A stretch of DNA of 64,000 bases from Nakaseomyces glabratus (GCF_010111755.1 NC_088956.1:434001-498000), one strand, 5' to 3'; counted from the stretch's first letter, positions 34,571-46,802 are shown. Made by a program: numbers and translations. Notes: a model not told the origin generated them from the letters alone.

Positions 34571-35227
34571 ATGAATATCTTCAGGTTGTTAGCAGATTTA
34601 ACACACATTGCTAGTATACTTATCTTGATTCAAACTATCAAGAAGACTAGCTCCATTAGTGGTATTTCCATAAAGACACAAGTTCTGTATGCTTTGGTGT
34701 TTGTATGCAGATACTTAGACCTGCTCACTTTCCATTATAAATCATTCTATTTGACAGTAATGAAGATTTTTTTCATTACTTCATCGGTATACACTGTTTA
34801 TCTACTGTCTACATTCAAACAAAAAAACCCAATAGCATACCAGGAGATGATAATGGCAGATGCATTCAAGGTACAATATTTGCTGGCTCCTTGCTTGGTT
34901 TTGGCCTTTGTATTCAATCATGGATTTGACTTTTTGTCCTTGAACAAAAGCTTCTCTATGTGGCTAGAAAGTGTCTCCATTATGCCACAATTATTCATGC
35001 TTTCTAAGAGCGGAAAAGCAACAGCACTAACGACTCATTACATTTTTGCTTTGGGTCTTTATAGAGCTTTGTATATTCCAAACTGGATTTGGAGATATTT
35101 CTATGAGGATAGGTTTGATAAATTGGCCTTTGTCACCGGCTTTGTTCAAACGTTAGTCTATTCGGATTTCTTCTACATTTATTACAAGAAAATTGTCAAG
35201 GGTCTTGGCTTCAGATTACCAAAATAA
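34571..35227 (+). CDS. ERD2: HDEL/KDEL receptor
   Basis: The 218-residue, seven-helix Golgi membrane protein retrieves lumenal ER proteins bearing an HDEL-type C-terminal signal. It begins MNIFRLLADLTHIASILILI and contains GISIKTQVLYALVFVCRYLDL, SVSIMPQLFMLSK, the family block LYRALYIPNWIWRY, and YSDFFYIYYKK near the C-terminus. Length equals S. cerevisiae Erd2 (219). S. cerevisiae ERD2 has an intron near its 5' end; here the same N-terminal codons run on without interruption, so the gene is intronless. The ATG is at 34571 after an A-rich leader. Position matches YBL040C, and it converges on PRE7 with 268 bases between. Confidence 0.97.
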   Translation: MNIFRLLADLTHIASILILIQTIKKTSSISGISIKTQVLYALVFVCRYLDLLTFHYKSFYLTVMKIFFITSSVYTVYLLSTFKQKNPIAYQEMIMADAFKVQYLLAPCLVLAFVFNHGFDFLSLNKSFSMWLESVSIMPQLFMLSKSGKATALTTHYIFALGLYRALYIPNWIWRYFYEDRFDKLAFVTGFVQTLVYSDFFYIYYKKIVKGLGFRLPK

Positions 35228-35495
35228 ACTGATATGTTTTGGCTTGCAATCTCCAAATTTACGTCCAGAACGTTCTTGTAATTACATTAGAAAAATATAG
35301 ACCTTAAAAATCTGTGTATTTTATAAAGGATTGGATAACAAACGCTTAATAAGATGTTAAATGCGCGCATGACTTAAATGTTATTGCAAATTTATAATAC
35401 ATTTATGGTACACATTTTCTCAAAACAGTCAAAATCATTATAGTATATTATTGAGGATTTCAAGAGTTTATATATCATATAATAATTATAATCAT

Positions 35496-36224
35496 TCAAT
35501 CTCTCTTTAGCTCGAAAAATTCTGTCCTCACACCTTCCTTAGTGACAATTAAGATCTCTAATCCGTCACCAACGTGTATATGTCTCTCTGTAGCTGATGT
35601 GAAAGCATCCCTAACCAATTTGATAACTTCTTCTAGACTCAAGTACTTTAACTCCCTCTTTACTTTACCATCTGTACCAGGCACATATTGGTTCTTGAAG
35701 TTGACCTGATTATCAAGGAATGGCATGATCAATGATGCAGCTGCACCACCAGCTCTACATTGCTCTCTTTCATAGGATCCAACTGGGTCGAAAGAGTACA
35801 CAGCACCTTTACCTTCATCATCTAGACCTGCTATAATAGTATGCACATAATAAGGGAAGAATCTTTTACCGTACAGAAGATGTTGAATATTTCTGGCTGC
35901 AGAACTTATAGAAAGTTTCTTGTCATTGTGGTCAAAATGATACCATTTAATACTGTTTTTAAATCTCTTAACCAGCGCTTCACCATCCGCAGCAAATCCA
36001 TTCGCTGACATGATTATATTGTCACCACAGTCAAACACCTTGGGCTCATAACGAGAATTGATAGAGTAATCAGTAGTGTGTCTCGTGTCTCCCGCCAGAA
36101 CAGCAAAATCTTCTCCAGCTATACCTAGAATTGTACCACCATTGTCGGAATATGGATTAAATCTGTGTTCAATTGGTACATTGCTAGTATCCGTTGAGTA
36201 CTCTGATGACACTGTAGTTGCCAT
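35496..36224 (-). CDS. PRE7: 20S proteasome beta-6 subunit
   Basis: The 242-residue protein is the beta-6 subunit of the 20S proteasome core. A short N-terminal propeptide-like segment is followed by RFNPYSDNGGTILGIAGEDFAVLAGDTR, with no catalytic Thr at the processed end, so it is one of the structural beta subunits. RYEPKVFDCGDNIIMSANGF, GKRFFPYYVHTIIAGLD and YSFDPVGSYEREQCRAGGAA are almost identical to S. cerevisiae Pre7 (241 residues). The ATG is at 36222-36224. A PACE-like Rpn4 site lies about 130 bases upstream. Position matches YBL041W. Confidence 0.98.
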   Translation of the reverse strand: MATTVSSEYSTDTSNVPIEHRFNPYSDNGGTILGIAGEDFAVLAGDTRHTTDYSINSRYEPKVFDCGDNIIMSANGFAADGEALVKRFKNSIKWYHFDHNDKKLSISSAARNIQHLLYGKRFFPYYVHTIIAGLDDEGKGAVYSFDPVGSYEREQCRAGGAAASLIMPFLDNQVNFKNQYVPGTDGKVKRELKYLSLEEVIKLVRDAFTSATERHIHVGDGLEILIVTKEGVRTEFFELKRD

Positions 36225-36353
36225 TCTTAATTGTGTATATATGTTTCTTTGTATTGATCTGATAGACCTCTAGATTTTATGCAATTGGGCCCCCAATTCA
36301 CGCACGTATCTGAATGTTAATTATTGAAGGATTGTTATATAGGGTATTGCTTC

Positions 36354-36362
36354 TTTGCCACT
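36354..36362 (-). promoter_or_regulatory. PACE-like site for the proteasome activator Rpn4
   Basis: On the minus strand the nine bases read AGTGGCAAA, one base from the consensus GGTGGCAAA, and lie about 130 bases upstream of the PRE7 ATG. Rpn4 control of proteasome genes through this element is established in yeasts. Its use here is inferred from sequence and position. Confidence 0.6.
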
Positions 36363-38998
36363 GTGTATCTTTCTTTGGAAGGGAGAGTTCCTCAGCGTTG
36401 GAAAAAAAATTGGGAATCTACTCGTATATAATATACAAAAGTCACATGACAAGATTTCCATTACTATAATATCAAAAGTACTTAATGGTGTGAGGAATAT
36501 GTTGAAAGGTAAGGTGTGTTAAACAATAGAACACTTTCAGATCAATTTTTGGTTTTAAAATTAATGAAGATATTGATATTTCTTTCTGTCGTTTGTCGTT
36601 CATATTTTGTGCAGATTATTATTGCAACACTGAACATTTTGGGCGCGGATAATTATACTCAATGGAGATTCCCGAGGTTAATTAGCATTCCAATTGTGAG
36701 AATGACTTAGAGTCATATTCAAGGTCGTATATCCTAAAGGGAAGATTAGACTCTTGTGCTATGTTATCAAGAATTAAGATACTGAAGCTCTATTATTTTC
36801 TTATCTTTCAAAATGAAGTCCAGGAAAAGAGGATATACATTCAGAATGCACGTTCGGACACCTGCGGATCTACAAAATGAGACTAACTGATATAATCATT
36901 ATTCTAGCACTGGGTGTACATCACAGACGGCATATAGTGATCGGGAGAACCCTATCGCGTGGTTACTCCTTTTCGCTAGTGATATATCCGACGGGGCGTT
37001 TCCTTCACAACTAATGGTTTTTTATTTGGTGTCGATACAGATTCTTTGGTGTATGTAAAATGTCATAGGGACATTTTGCACATTTCAGCCCAAGTTGATG
37101 ACAAATCTGAAGAAAAGCATTTACGCCGTGGAAATAATTTTTCTTTCACCTTTTGTACAAGGAACTGGAATTGTAACCAAAAAAAACCAGCTATAATATC
37201 GGAAAAGCAGTGCTATCCCGTTTTGCTTTTCTACCTCTATCTGATAGTAGCACTCTTTACAATACGTAATCTAAGGAAACCTATTTATGTAACAGATCAT
37301 GATGACCACAAATAACGTAGAAGAAGGCTTTCTGACAGTCTTGTCGCGTAATCCACCTCACCATGAACTCTTCACTCACACAACTTGAACGCTCAGCTCT
37401 ATAAAGCATATACTGAAAGATCACTTAGGCTAGTCCTTCCGGAAGATATTGTGCAGTGCCGGTGGTATCCGAACGCAAAATATACGGAAGGGCTGTTAAA
37501 CTTAGAGTTCTGGTGTTTCTTTTATATTTTTACTGCGCTAGTACTAGCTGTTCTGTGCGTTTGTTTGCTTTCAAAGTACTGCCTTTTGGTTTTTGCTTCT
37601 TAGCCATATTTGAGATTATGAACCAAAGACAAACTCAAGTGCGGGGGGAGGCCCTGTACCTTGTCTACGCTGGCCTATTGCCAATTGTAATTTAGCTGTC
37701 AATGTCGCGTGGCACAATTCAGCATATCTTTATCTCACATCTTTGAAAAGAAAAGCGAGTGGAAGTAAGATCTTCTACTGGCGATTCTGCAGGTGTTGCA
37801 GTACTTTCGGAAGAATAACTCCCATTATAACTACTATACCAAGACTATTCTCTACGGTGGTTTATGTACCCCTCACTTACCATTCTGGAAAAAAAAGTAA
37901 AAAATCCTTTCTCTTTCTCCATGAAGTCAAAATTGCTTTTTTGTTTTATTGTTCCGAACCCAAGCATTTCGCTCAGATTTCTCCCATAAACTCCCGAACA
38001 AGGAACCCTTCAAGGGGGAGTTTAGGAGCACTTTTCCGAAAGTGCAAAAAATCAGTGAAAGTGCAGTAGAAAGTGTCTTGTTTTCTTGCGTAGTAGTAAT
38101 GAGTAAGGAATGCAATTGGTACGACAGTTTGTTCATCAATGGATAAGTGCCACTGAGAAACTTACGCACACCCCTCGTTTCCATATAAATTTATGTGTCA
38201 GATCTTCAGTTAACAAACTTTCTTTCTTTTTTTTCTCATTCTCTCTTATAATGCTTCTCTCTACTCAAAAAGCGGCAGGCTTCTTTCTAAGTAGCAAGAA
38301 TATGTAATGGGATGTGTTTTCTTTCTTTTTGTATTTGCTCTCTACGGTTATAATTACATATGAGCTCTACAGCCCTAGCTTCCAGTACCCCCGTCGCCCA
38401 ATTCTCTATTGCACAAAGGCGATCGGAGCGTGAATATAGCAAGCAAGCAAGTTGAAAACTAGGGACAAATGTGAAATTTTTCATTGCCCAGGATTCTCTT
38501 GTTTCTTTTGCGATGTGATGGCCCTAAACTACCCATTGTCGCGGTGATAACATGCAACAGATTTGTTGGCACCTTTTAGAAAGAATAGCTATTTGTCCTG
38601 ATAAGAAAAGGTTATTTGTCTCCATTATGTAGCTTATGAATAGCATTACTGGATATTTGTCCTTGGAAAAACTTTTATTGAAAACTTTTCTCCAACGGAG
38701 GAATGGTATTGATCAGAAATCCTATCTTGTATATTTCTTTTACTATATAATACATTACATTTTGCTCCCATGGTCTTTGAATTTATTTCTGTTTCCAATA
38801 TCCTATCTTCAATTCTTACTATTCTCTTGTATATAGCCTTAACTAGACTGTAACCAAAAAACCAACTAGTCCTCGGAATAAATAATAATACTTGAAAAGA
38901 AAAAAAATCTAACCACTGCAAGCTTTTTTTTTTTAGAGTATTAATACTTTTATTCCAAGAATTCATATTTTGACAAATAACATTATAGAAACCAAAAC
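36363..38998. other. PRE7-FUI1 divergent intergenic region
   Basis: This stretch of about 2.6 kb has no recognised gene. It contains several short frames, none resembling a family. The piece 36499-36716 (short ATG segment, GTAAGG, later CAG and a 31-codon open tail) was considered as a spliced gene and rejected. A TATA-like TATATAATA lies near 38744, about 250 bases before FUI1, and a nine-T run lies at 38926-38934. Confidence 0.6.
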
Positions 38999-40891
38999 AT
39001 GCGTGACGTTTCTACTTCCGAGGAGAATCAATACAGCACTCTCACTAGCGATGAGATCCTAAAGCATAGAAGCGATGCGGACACATCCGGTGAAGACGAA
39101 AAATATTACAAAGAGGAGACAGTCAACATCATTGACACCAATGATGTCGAACCTTCTAGTGACGAGGAAGACCATGATGACAAACATGAGAAGTTTAAGA
39201 GAAAGGGTACTTTCGCTTATCTTTGGTACAGAATTGTTGACTTCCTTGAAGTTAAGCAAATCGATGACGACGGTAAAGTCACTGAAAGCCAATCTGTCTT
39301 ACAGACTTTCCTTTACAACGACGATCTAAAGCCTGTGGATAAAGCCCGTAGAGTATGGACATGGAAGGAGTATATTTTTTTCTGGATCTCTGGTGCTTTC
39401 AATGTTAACACATGGCAAATCTCAGCTACTGGTTTACAACTGGGCTTGAACTGGTGGCAGACTTGGATCTGTATCTGGGTTGGTTACTCTTTTGTCGCCG
39501 TATTCCTGGTTGCAGGTTCTCGTATTGGTAACATCTACCACATCTCCTTCCCAATCGCTTCCCGTGTTGCTTTCGGTACATATTTCTCTATTTGGATTGT
39601 GCTGAACAGAGTTGTGATGGCCTGTGTCTGGTTCTCTACTCTTGCTTACTTAGGTGGTGACTGTGTTCAACTAATGCTGATGTCTATCTTTGGCAACAAC
39701 TTGAACAAAAAAATGGGTGACACAATCCCAAACCCAAACCTAACAAACTTCCAATTCATGTGTTTTATGCTTTTCTGGGCTGTTTCATTACCATTTCTAT
39801 GGTTCCCACCACATAAACTACGTTTCATTTTTGCAATCAAATCTGCCATCACTCCTTTTGCTGCATTTGGTTTCTTAATTTGGACCTTGAAGAAGGCCCA
39901 TGGTCATTTGGCTCTAGGTTCCTTGAATGGAGGTGAAAAGATTAGTCAAAGTGTCCTAGCTTGGTCCGTCGTGAGATCTATCATCAGTGCTCTAGATAAC
40001 TTTTCTACTCTGATTTTGAATGCACCAGATTTTTCCAGATTTGCCAAGACTCCAAAATCTTCCATTTACTCACAATTATTCATTCTACCAATCTGTTATG
40101 CAGTTATCTCTCTTATTGGTATTCTATCAGCTTCCGCAGCTTACAAACTTTACGGGGTTAACTACTGGAACCCATTGGATATCCTAAACAGATACTTAGA
40201 ACATTACACAAGCGGTAACCGTGCTGGTGTCTTCCTAATTTCTTTTGCCTTTGCATTCGATCAATTAGGTGCTAACTTGTCCGGTAATGCCATCCCAGCA
40301 GGTACTGATATGACAGCTTTGCTACCCAAATTCATCAATATTAGAAGAGGTTCATACCTATGTGCTTGTATTGCTTTGGTCATCTGTCCTTGGAATTTGA
40401 TGGCCTCATCATCTAAGTTCACTACTGCCTTAGGTGCATACGCAGTCTTCTTGTCTGCCATTGCTGGTGTTATCTCCGCTGACTATTTTGTTGTAAGAAA
40501 GGGTTATGTCAATGTCTTCCACTGTTACACAAACAAACTAGACTCATACTATATGTACAACAGATATGGTACAAACTGGAGAGCAGTTTGCGGTTACATT
40601 GTTGGTATTGCTCCAAATTTCGCGGGTTTCTTAGGTTCTATCGATGTCCATGTTCCTATTGGAGCAATGAAAGTTTACTACCTAAACTACTTTATCGGAT
40701 ACCTAGTTGCTGGTTTGGTATATTTGGTTTTGGTTTATTACTTCCCCGTCAAAGGTGTTCCTCATAATGCCAAATTAACTGACAGAGTTTGGTATGAAGA
40801 GTGGATTGAAGTTGAAGACTTCCGTAACCAAAGAGAAGCATTTGAAAAGTATGGAGATGCTTCAATGTCAGAATCTAAATTATCTGCATGA
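38999..40891 (+). CDS. FUI1: Uridine permease (NCS1 family)
   Basis: The 630-residue protein is a plasma-membrane nucleobase/nucleoside transporter of the NCS1 family. A hydrophilic, acidic N-terminus (about 1-105, with SSDEEDHDDKHEK) probably carries ubiquitylation and sorting signals. About twelve hydrophobic helices follow between residues ~120 and ~590, beginning WTWKEYIFFWISGAFNVNTW. GLNWWQTW, SFPIASRVAFGTY, LNAPDFSRFAKTP and CPWNLMASSSKFTTALGAY are typical of the Fur4/Fui1/Dal4 group. A short cytosolic tail ends ESKLSA. Sequence alone fits uracil or uridine transport. Gene order between PRE7 and ECM13 (YBL042C) points to FUI1. The ATG is at 38999. Confidence 0.92.
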   Translation: MRDVSTSEENQYSTLTSDEILKHRSDADTSGEDEKYYKEETVNIIDTNDVEPSSDEEDHDDKHEKFKRKGTFAYLWYRIVDFLEVKQIDDDGKVTESQSVLQTFLYNDDLKPVDKARRVWTWKEYIFFWISGAFNVNTWQISATGLQLGLNWWQTWICIWVGYSFVAVFLVAGSRIGNIYHISFPIASRVAFGTYFSIWIVLNRVVMACVWFSTLAYLGGDCVQLMLMSIFGNNLNKKMGDTIPNPNLTNFQFMCFMLFWAVSLPFLWFPPHKLRFIFAIKSAITPFAAFGFLIWTLKKAHGHLALGSLNGGEKISQSVLAWSVVRSIISALDNFSTLILNAPDFSRFAKTPKSSIYSQLFILPICYAVISLIGILSASAAYKLYGVNYWNPLDILNRYLEHYTSGNRAGVFLISFAFAFDQLGANLSGNAIPAGTDMTALLPKFINIRRGSYLCACIALVICPWNLMASSSKFTTALGAYAVFLSAIAGVISADYFVVRKGYVNVFHCYTNKLDSYYMYNRYGTNWRAVCGYIVGIAPNFAGFLGSIDVHVPIGAMKVYYLNYFIGYLVAGLVYLVLVYYFPVKGVPHNAKLTDRVWYEEWIEVEDFRNQREAFEKYGDASMSESKLSA

Positions 40892-42158
40892 TGTTTCCTC
40901 TTTAATGAATTTGCATTTTCTCAATAACACTTTAATGACTTTTCCCTGTACTTTTTCACACTACTGCATTTTTTCCCCATAACATTTTACATTCTTTCAA
41001 ATTAATACATCACTAAATTTAATGTTAATGTTTATTATTTATATACCTTTTCTTACCTATAGCATTTAATAATTATTATTTTCCCAATACATTTTGCATT
41101 TTATTTGTTTTCATTCATTAATGTTTCTATCTTTTTTATTGATATTTGGTCTTCCATAATACTACAGCTCTCGAACATCATAGGACATGAAAAGCAAGTT
41201 ATCAGTTGTGAGACTAAGCATAATGCTAAATGTCTGTGAACTTTTCTTGTTTGCGCATTATCAACAGGAAGCAACTACAAATAAAGTTAACGATCGAGTC
41301 TCACCACTATCATATTAGGTTCGTGTCTAATATAAAGATCTGCTAGACGCTTCACTCTTATGCAAGCTTTTCATACATTGATTTTTATTCAAATCGTTCA
41401 TTCTTTTTGAAAGAGAAGTTGTGTATGGTATCTCTGACGATGTGATGACCATAAGTGAAATTACGAGACTAAACAACATTCAAAGAATGCTTTAAGTCTC
41501 GCCCGATTTTTTATAAAAGCCTCAAGATGAGTCGATAATTTTTTTAGAATATACACGTCATCAATTTTATTTTATAAGTGTATTCCACAGCGAAAGGGTA
41601 AGAAGGTTTCCCGATATACTTCAAATTTGGGTCTTATGAACAATAACAACCATTGACCGTTAATTATGTACACCTTATTGAGAATCTCCGTGCATCCTCA
41701 AAAACTGATGCTTCTTAAAGTGTTGAGATAAATTACATACCAAAGCTCTAATAGGAAAGTACAATTCCGGACTGTCTTTTTATTTTTTTTTACTTAAAAT
41801 GTCTAAATGGTTGAAGTTGTATCCACTCTAACTTCAGAACGAGAGGCTTGTTGCACATCTTGCACAAGGACACTAATAAAACTTTATATTTACCTGCTCG
41901 CTTGCTTGACCGGAGGTCGAGAATTTTAAACCACAGATAGCAAGAAATGTCAATCCTCTTTATCTAGCTCTTGATTTGATAAATTCCGATTAAAGTAAAA
42001 TTAAAAGTATAATTAATAAAATGCTAATTACATTTATTAAGTACTAATGCATAAAAACTATTAAAAAAACACTAAACAACTGAAAAAATGACAAATTTGA
42101 ATTATGGTAGTCAAATATTAAAATTGAATTAAAATTAAAAACCCAGTGACATATTCTG
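40892..42158. other. Convergent region between FUI1 and ECM13
   Basis: This very AT-rich stretch of about 1.3 kb lies between two converging genes. It contains repeated TTTTGCATTTT-like sequences after FUI1 and long A/T runs before the ECM13 stop. No gene is recognised. Confidence 0.65.
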
Positions 42159-43019
42159 TCATACTAGTGTCTTATGTTGTGGAATATTAAAATAATTATC
42201 ATGGTTTTTATGATAATGTACACCATAGTCGTTACTAGATTTACAAATATCATCGTAAGATTCGAAAGCATCGTTATCGTCGAGAGGACTATTTAAAGAG
42301 TGCTCATCAGAGTCACTACCTGAGCATACATCTGTGGTTTCTTTATAATCCTTTGCCTTTTCATCACAATCGTTTCCAGTACTAGTTATACTGCTGCTAA
42401 GGCAAATTTCTGTCTTCTCTTCGGTTGTGTTATCACCTTCGCTTGGTTCTTCCCAAATAGTAGTAAAATGCTTGTTTGATGAGTCATTATGACCAGCATA
42501 ATGAGCGCCAGCACCAACAACGTAGTTACATTCTTCAGCGACAGAAACTTCAGAGTCGACCACTTCTGTGTTTTCTTTGCAATCTATGCTCTCGTCAACT
42601 TTGAAAGTGAAGTCACCTTGTGCCTCTGTTTCGCTTTCGTAGTCAGACTCAGACTCAGAGTCAGACTCGGACTCAGACTCGGATTCAGAACTGTAATAGT
42701 AGTAATCACTGGTCGATGTCTTATTCTGAGCGGAGACCTCTCCAGCATGAGTGTAACCCTCAACGACATTGGAGTTTTGCTTTGAGAGTTGCAAGTCATC
42801 GGCTACATTTTGTTGCTGACGCTTTATAAGATTCATGCGTTCGACATTTTCTGTTATTCTGTCCAGCAGGTTAGCGTGGCCGACTAGCACACGCAGGTTG
42901 TACTCTTTGTTAGCCTTTTGAGCGTCCTTGGCACATCTCATTAGCTTCGTTCTTGCCTTTGAGGCTAGAGAGTATTGGTCTTGTAGCGACAAACTGTTGT
43001 TAAAATGAATAGCCAACAT
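42159..43019 (-). CDS. ECM13: Ecm13-family protein of unknown function
   Basis: The 286-residue acidic, Ser-rich protein matches the Ecm13/YJR115W family. The N-terminal block ([19 protein letters not shown], then [20 protein letters not shown]) is the conserved part. A middle segment of alternating Ser, Glu and Asp (about residues 112-132, [19 protein letters not shown]) is a low-complexity acidic run encoded by a GA(G/C)TC(A/G)-type repeat. The C-terminal half is acidic and Asn/Ser-rich with little structure. Function is unknown; the S. cerevisiae gene was named from a cell-wall screen. The ATG is at 43017-43019. Position between FUI1 and COR1 matches YBL043W. Confidence 0.9.
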   Translation of the reverse strand: MLAIHFNNSLSLQDQYSLASKARTKLMRCAKDAQKANKEYNLRVLVGHANLLDRITENVERMNLIKRQQQNVADDLQLSKQNSNVVEGYTHAGEVSAQNKTSTSDYYYYSSESESESESDSESESDYESETEAQGDFTFKVDESIDCKENTEVVDSEVSVAEECNYVVGAGAHYAGHNDSSNKHFTTIWEEPSEGDNTTEEKTEICLSSSITSTGNDCDEKAKDYKETTDVCSGSDSDEHSLNSPLDDNDAFESYDDICKSSNDYGVHYHKNHDNYFNIPQHKTLV

Positions 43020-45460
43020 TATTATTGTAGTGTGTGTATGTTATTTGTTTTGTTTTGTTGAAGTAGATATTATGGTGTTTATTAGTGAATAAACTTGTAA
43101 ATGTTTATTACTTTGATCCGGTGTAGCAGTTGATAAAAAATAATTATTATTTGTGTGGTTTTCGATTTTGGTGTCTTTAACACAATCAGGTTAAGATATA
43201 TGTGGTTTAAATACTATGTTGTATTTTTGAGGGGGAGGGAAGGTAGTTTACTATATTGAAGGAAAGACATCTTCCAACCTCAAGAATTTATTCTATCCTG
43301 ATTAATTACAATCATATTTATATTAAAAAAATTATTCATTGCTAATAGGGAAAATGATCTTCTTGTTTTGGGAAAGGGATTAGTCAAGTGAAGAAAAAAT
43401 AACTCGGTCGGAACCACCTAACAAGTTATTGAGTATTAGTAATAAGGATCGACCTTCGGTAATATCGAGAAACAAGAAAAAACTGAGTAGAAAGAACGGA
43501 AATGGATTATGTGTACAATTTTGAGTGTGATGAAGTGTTCAGAGAGGGAGAATCCTAATTAAGAAGAAGCGAAGAGATCGGTTTTTTTTTTGTCAAACAA
43601 ATTTGTTTTTTTTGGATTGCGAATCTTCGATTTTTTCTTCTTCTAACCAAATGTGTACAGAGTATTCTGTGAAAATGTAGGACGAGAAAGTCGATTATTC
43701 CATGTTTATCTAATATCGGGATAATGAACAATATATCCTTTCTCGCTTTTTTTGACCTGAGGTAAAGACGATTCCTCTACACATCTATCTGAGGATCATC
43801 AGGAAGGGAAAATCTTCTAGAAGAAGAAAAATTGCATTTTTTTTTTGTTGTAATGTGTAATTTTGTGTGTGATTCTTACCAAATTAGGTTTTTTGGGATA
43901 CAGTGGCAGAAAAAATCCCTCGCCCAACGGGTTTTCTTCGGCATTTCCGTAAGGTATTGCATATATCCGAAAAAAGATAAAGGATGTGACAGACAAATAC
44001 CAGTAGGAGTGGTATTCTTTTTTAACGGCTTCACACCATGCATCGGGGGTAGGGAAAGGGGAGGAGGGGGGGGGGTGGGGAGGCAAAGAAACACACTTAC
44101 CAACAGCTGAGTGGAAGGGTCTGAGACTTTAGGACACACAACTTGTTTCCGATAGAGAGAGGGAGCAACGCAGAGGGATCTAAAAAGAAGTAACTACGAA
44201 TCCTGTGATGCCTTCTGCTTCGGTATTTCTTTGGACAGATCCTTCTGTAAGGAATCCCAAAGGGGTGCATAGAAACCGAAGATGTGCGACAATCCCATTT
44301 GTTGGATTCACAGAAAGCAATGTAGAGGCCAACTGATTTTCGACGTTTGGTATGTACTTTTTTTTGCTGTGTGAAAGTGGACAAACATCCCCTCCTTCCT
44401 ACAAGTCTTCTACCGAGCGAACAAGAGCAAATATAGGGATGGAATAAAATATTACTGATCCAGAGACAGGTGCGTACAGTACTCAAATCAGATAGGACGG
44501 TACACACAGAAGATGGGAGGGTTGGTGAGGAGAGAAGACTGTAACATTTTAGTAATCCTTGAAATGATTTTCAAATAGAGTAAAGTCACAGAAAGGAAGG
44601 CACAAAGAATTTGGAATGTACAGACTAGGCCGTGGAAAGAACAGCTACATGTTTGGAGCAAAAGAAGAACACTACACTACAAACGGAAACGATGGTATGC
44701 AATAATCCATGACAAATCGATGAGGAGTTCAGAAAGGATCGCAGTACATCGGCGATGTAATGGATGAAAGAGCATGTGAAAAGCCGAAAAGTTGGTTCTG
44801 GCCCACATTTCTTCTTCCAAATGAGGAAGAGTGTACCCAACTCTCCAGTACGCGATTCTAATGCTCATTAAGGAAAAGTCTTGATCCAAAGGACATCTGC
44901 TTATGTTCTTATGATCTCTTGAAGACTATATGCCTGTTTCAAGATACGTGTGTACTAAAGTTGATTCTAAAAACCGATACCCAGTGGAGTATTTCTATTC
45001 TATTTTTGGGCTGGAATCATTTAATTGAGATTTCTACTCTACAGAGATGGAAACGTCGCATGATACATGTGATACATGAGGCCTAGCTGTATCAAATACG
45101 TACAATATTGCGAGAGTAGTATGACTATGTTTCCTACACTACCATTCAATATCGTAGTAGTCAACAGAGCATTTATTTCGAGATAACAAGACTTGTTCAA
45201 AACAAATGAAAATCGTGATAGGATTTCGACCATCATACAAAGCACTAATGCCGATAGAAGAAAAGAGAGCCGAATAACAAAGATTTTAAGTAATTTTTGT
45301 CATAAGATAAGTAATAAGAAAAAAAAAATGCCTTTCAAGTAGATAGCATAATAGAAGGGCATTTACAAAAAAAAAAAAGATACTTACTAATTGTATAGCG
45401 TAACACTCTGGCAAAACGTCTAGTGTTATATCGTATGGCTTATGGGGGCAACAGTTCTTG

Positions 45461-45490
45461 AATCAGAATCAGAATCAGAATCAGAATCAG
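45461..45490. repeat. AATCAG hexamer repeat
   Basis: Five perfect copies of AATCAG are followed by ATGTC. It is similar in sequence style to the repeat inside ECM13 but not within any recognised gene. Confidence 0.9.
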
Positions 45491-46802
45491 ATGTCAATGC
45501 ATAATTAGAGGCGATTTCTTTTCTTGTTGCCCTATAGTACCTATAAGATGTTCTGACAACGAGTTAAAATATATGAGGGCTGCGAGGTTTTACTGACGGA
45601 CCGTCTTTGCATCCGTAGCTATGTTTCAGTACAATACCCAAGATATACCCATCATTTACCAAAAAAATGCACAGAATCCTATGCAGGGGGGGTATCCAAT
45701 TCCCACCAACAATTATTACGATCTCCGAAAAGGGAAATTTTATTTCTAACGTTGCGAGAAGCTATATATCGATGAAGGCAATTTTCTCGGGCATGCTTCC
45801 GTGCAGAAACTCCCTTACCTTTTTCTTTACAGACTTCCTAGATGGATATAACGAACTAAGGAATGTTTGTAACGAGAAACCCCAGTACAGACTCAAAAAT
45901 TTTCAAGATCCCTATCCTATCCAGCAGGTAGCCCAAACGTAAAGAGAAACGATGCACAAAGAAAAATAGAAAAAAAGGGGATAAGTATTTAGTTGCATCA
46001 CTTTTTCTTTTCCTCCGATGTACCTTCCCTTCGGCATTGCTCTCTCAAGCTTGACCTAACTATCCTAGTGATGCCCAGTGACGTAACAACTTTGGAACAC
46101 TTTTCTTTATTTTTAGTAGCAATCAGATAGAGAAGGAGAGGCAAATACGGAAAGAAGATGAGAAAAGCAGCAGTAGATCAGATCGGTCTCTTACTGGATA
46201 AAGACTATTTTGCAGTGAGTAGAAAGTTTCCCAGAGTAAAACCCCAGAGAACGACAGTAGATCCCGGATAAAGAGGGCAGTAAATGTTCCAATCCCGGTA
46301 CAAGCTTTCTGTTAGGGCATTTTTTCAATAGTCCTGAGTTTCTGCGAAGAGATTTCAGAAACCGTTACAGCTTTTCTTTCCGAAGTGTCGGGTTTTTCAT
46401 ACTCTATATTCCACTGCTAAGTAACAAAAATAAAACACCGTCTCTAAGAAATGCAGAATCAAGGGTTTCCTGATATTACGATGACTATATCTAATTGGAT
46501 GAATGGCCACTGGTAATGGGTTTTCTAGTTATTTGTGGGATAACACTACTGAATGAGTATTTTTCGAGAGTCATTAACACCTTACAAGAGAATCCCGCGA
46601 ATTGGATTGGAATAAAATGTTCGGGAATTCTAACTTACACATCATTCACTCTATCTTACATTATCATTTAGCGATTTACTTCAATAGGTAATTCACACAA
46701 CCAGTTTGTAATACAATACTGCTTTTAGAACCCGATAATTTACAATCGAGAGACCTTGTGATATTGAACAAGTCACAAACTTTCAACTTAACTTTACTAT
46801 AA

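Noticed and set aside
36499..36716. Possible spliced small gene (ATGTTGAAAG, GTAAGG donor, later CAG and an open 31-codon tail)
   Set aside because: No TACTAAC-type branch site between, a non-optimal donor, and the encoded tail matches no protein I know.
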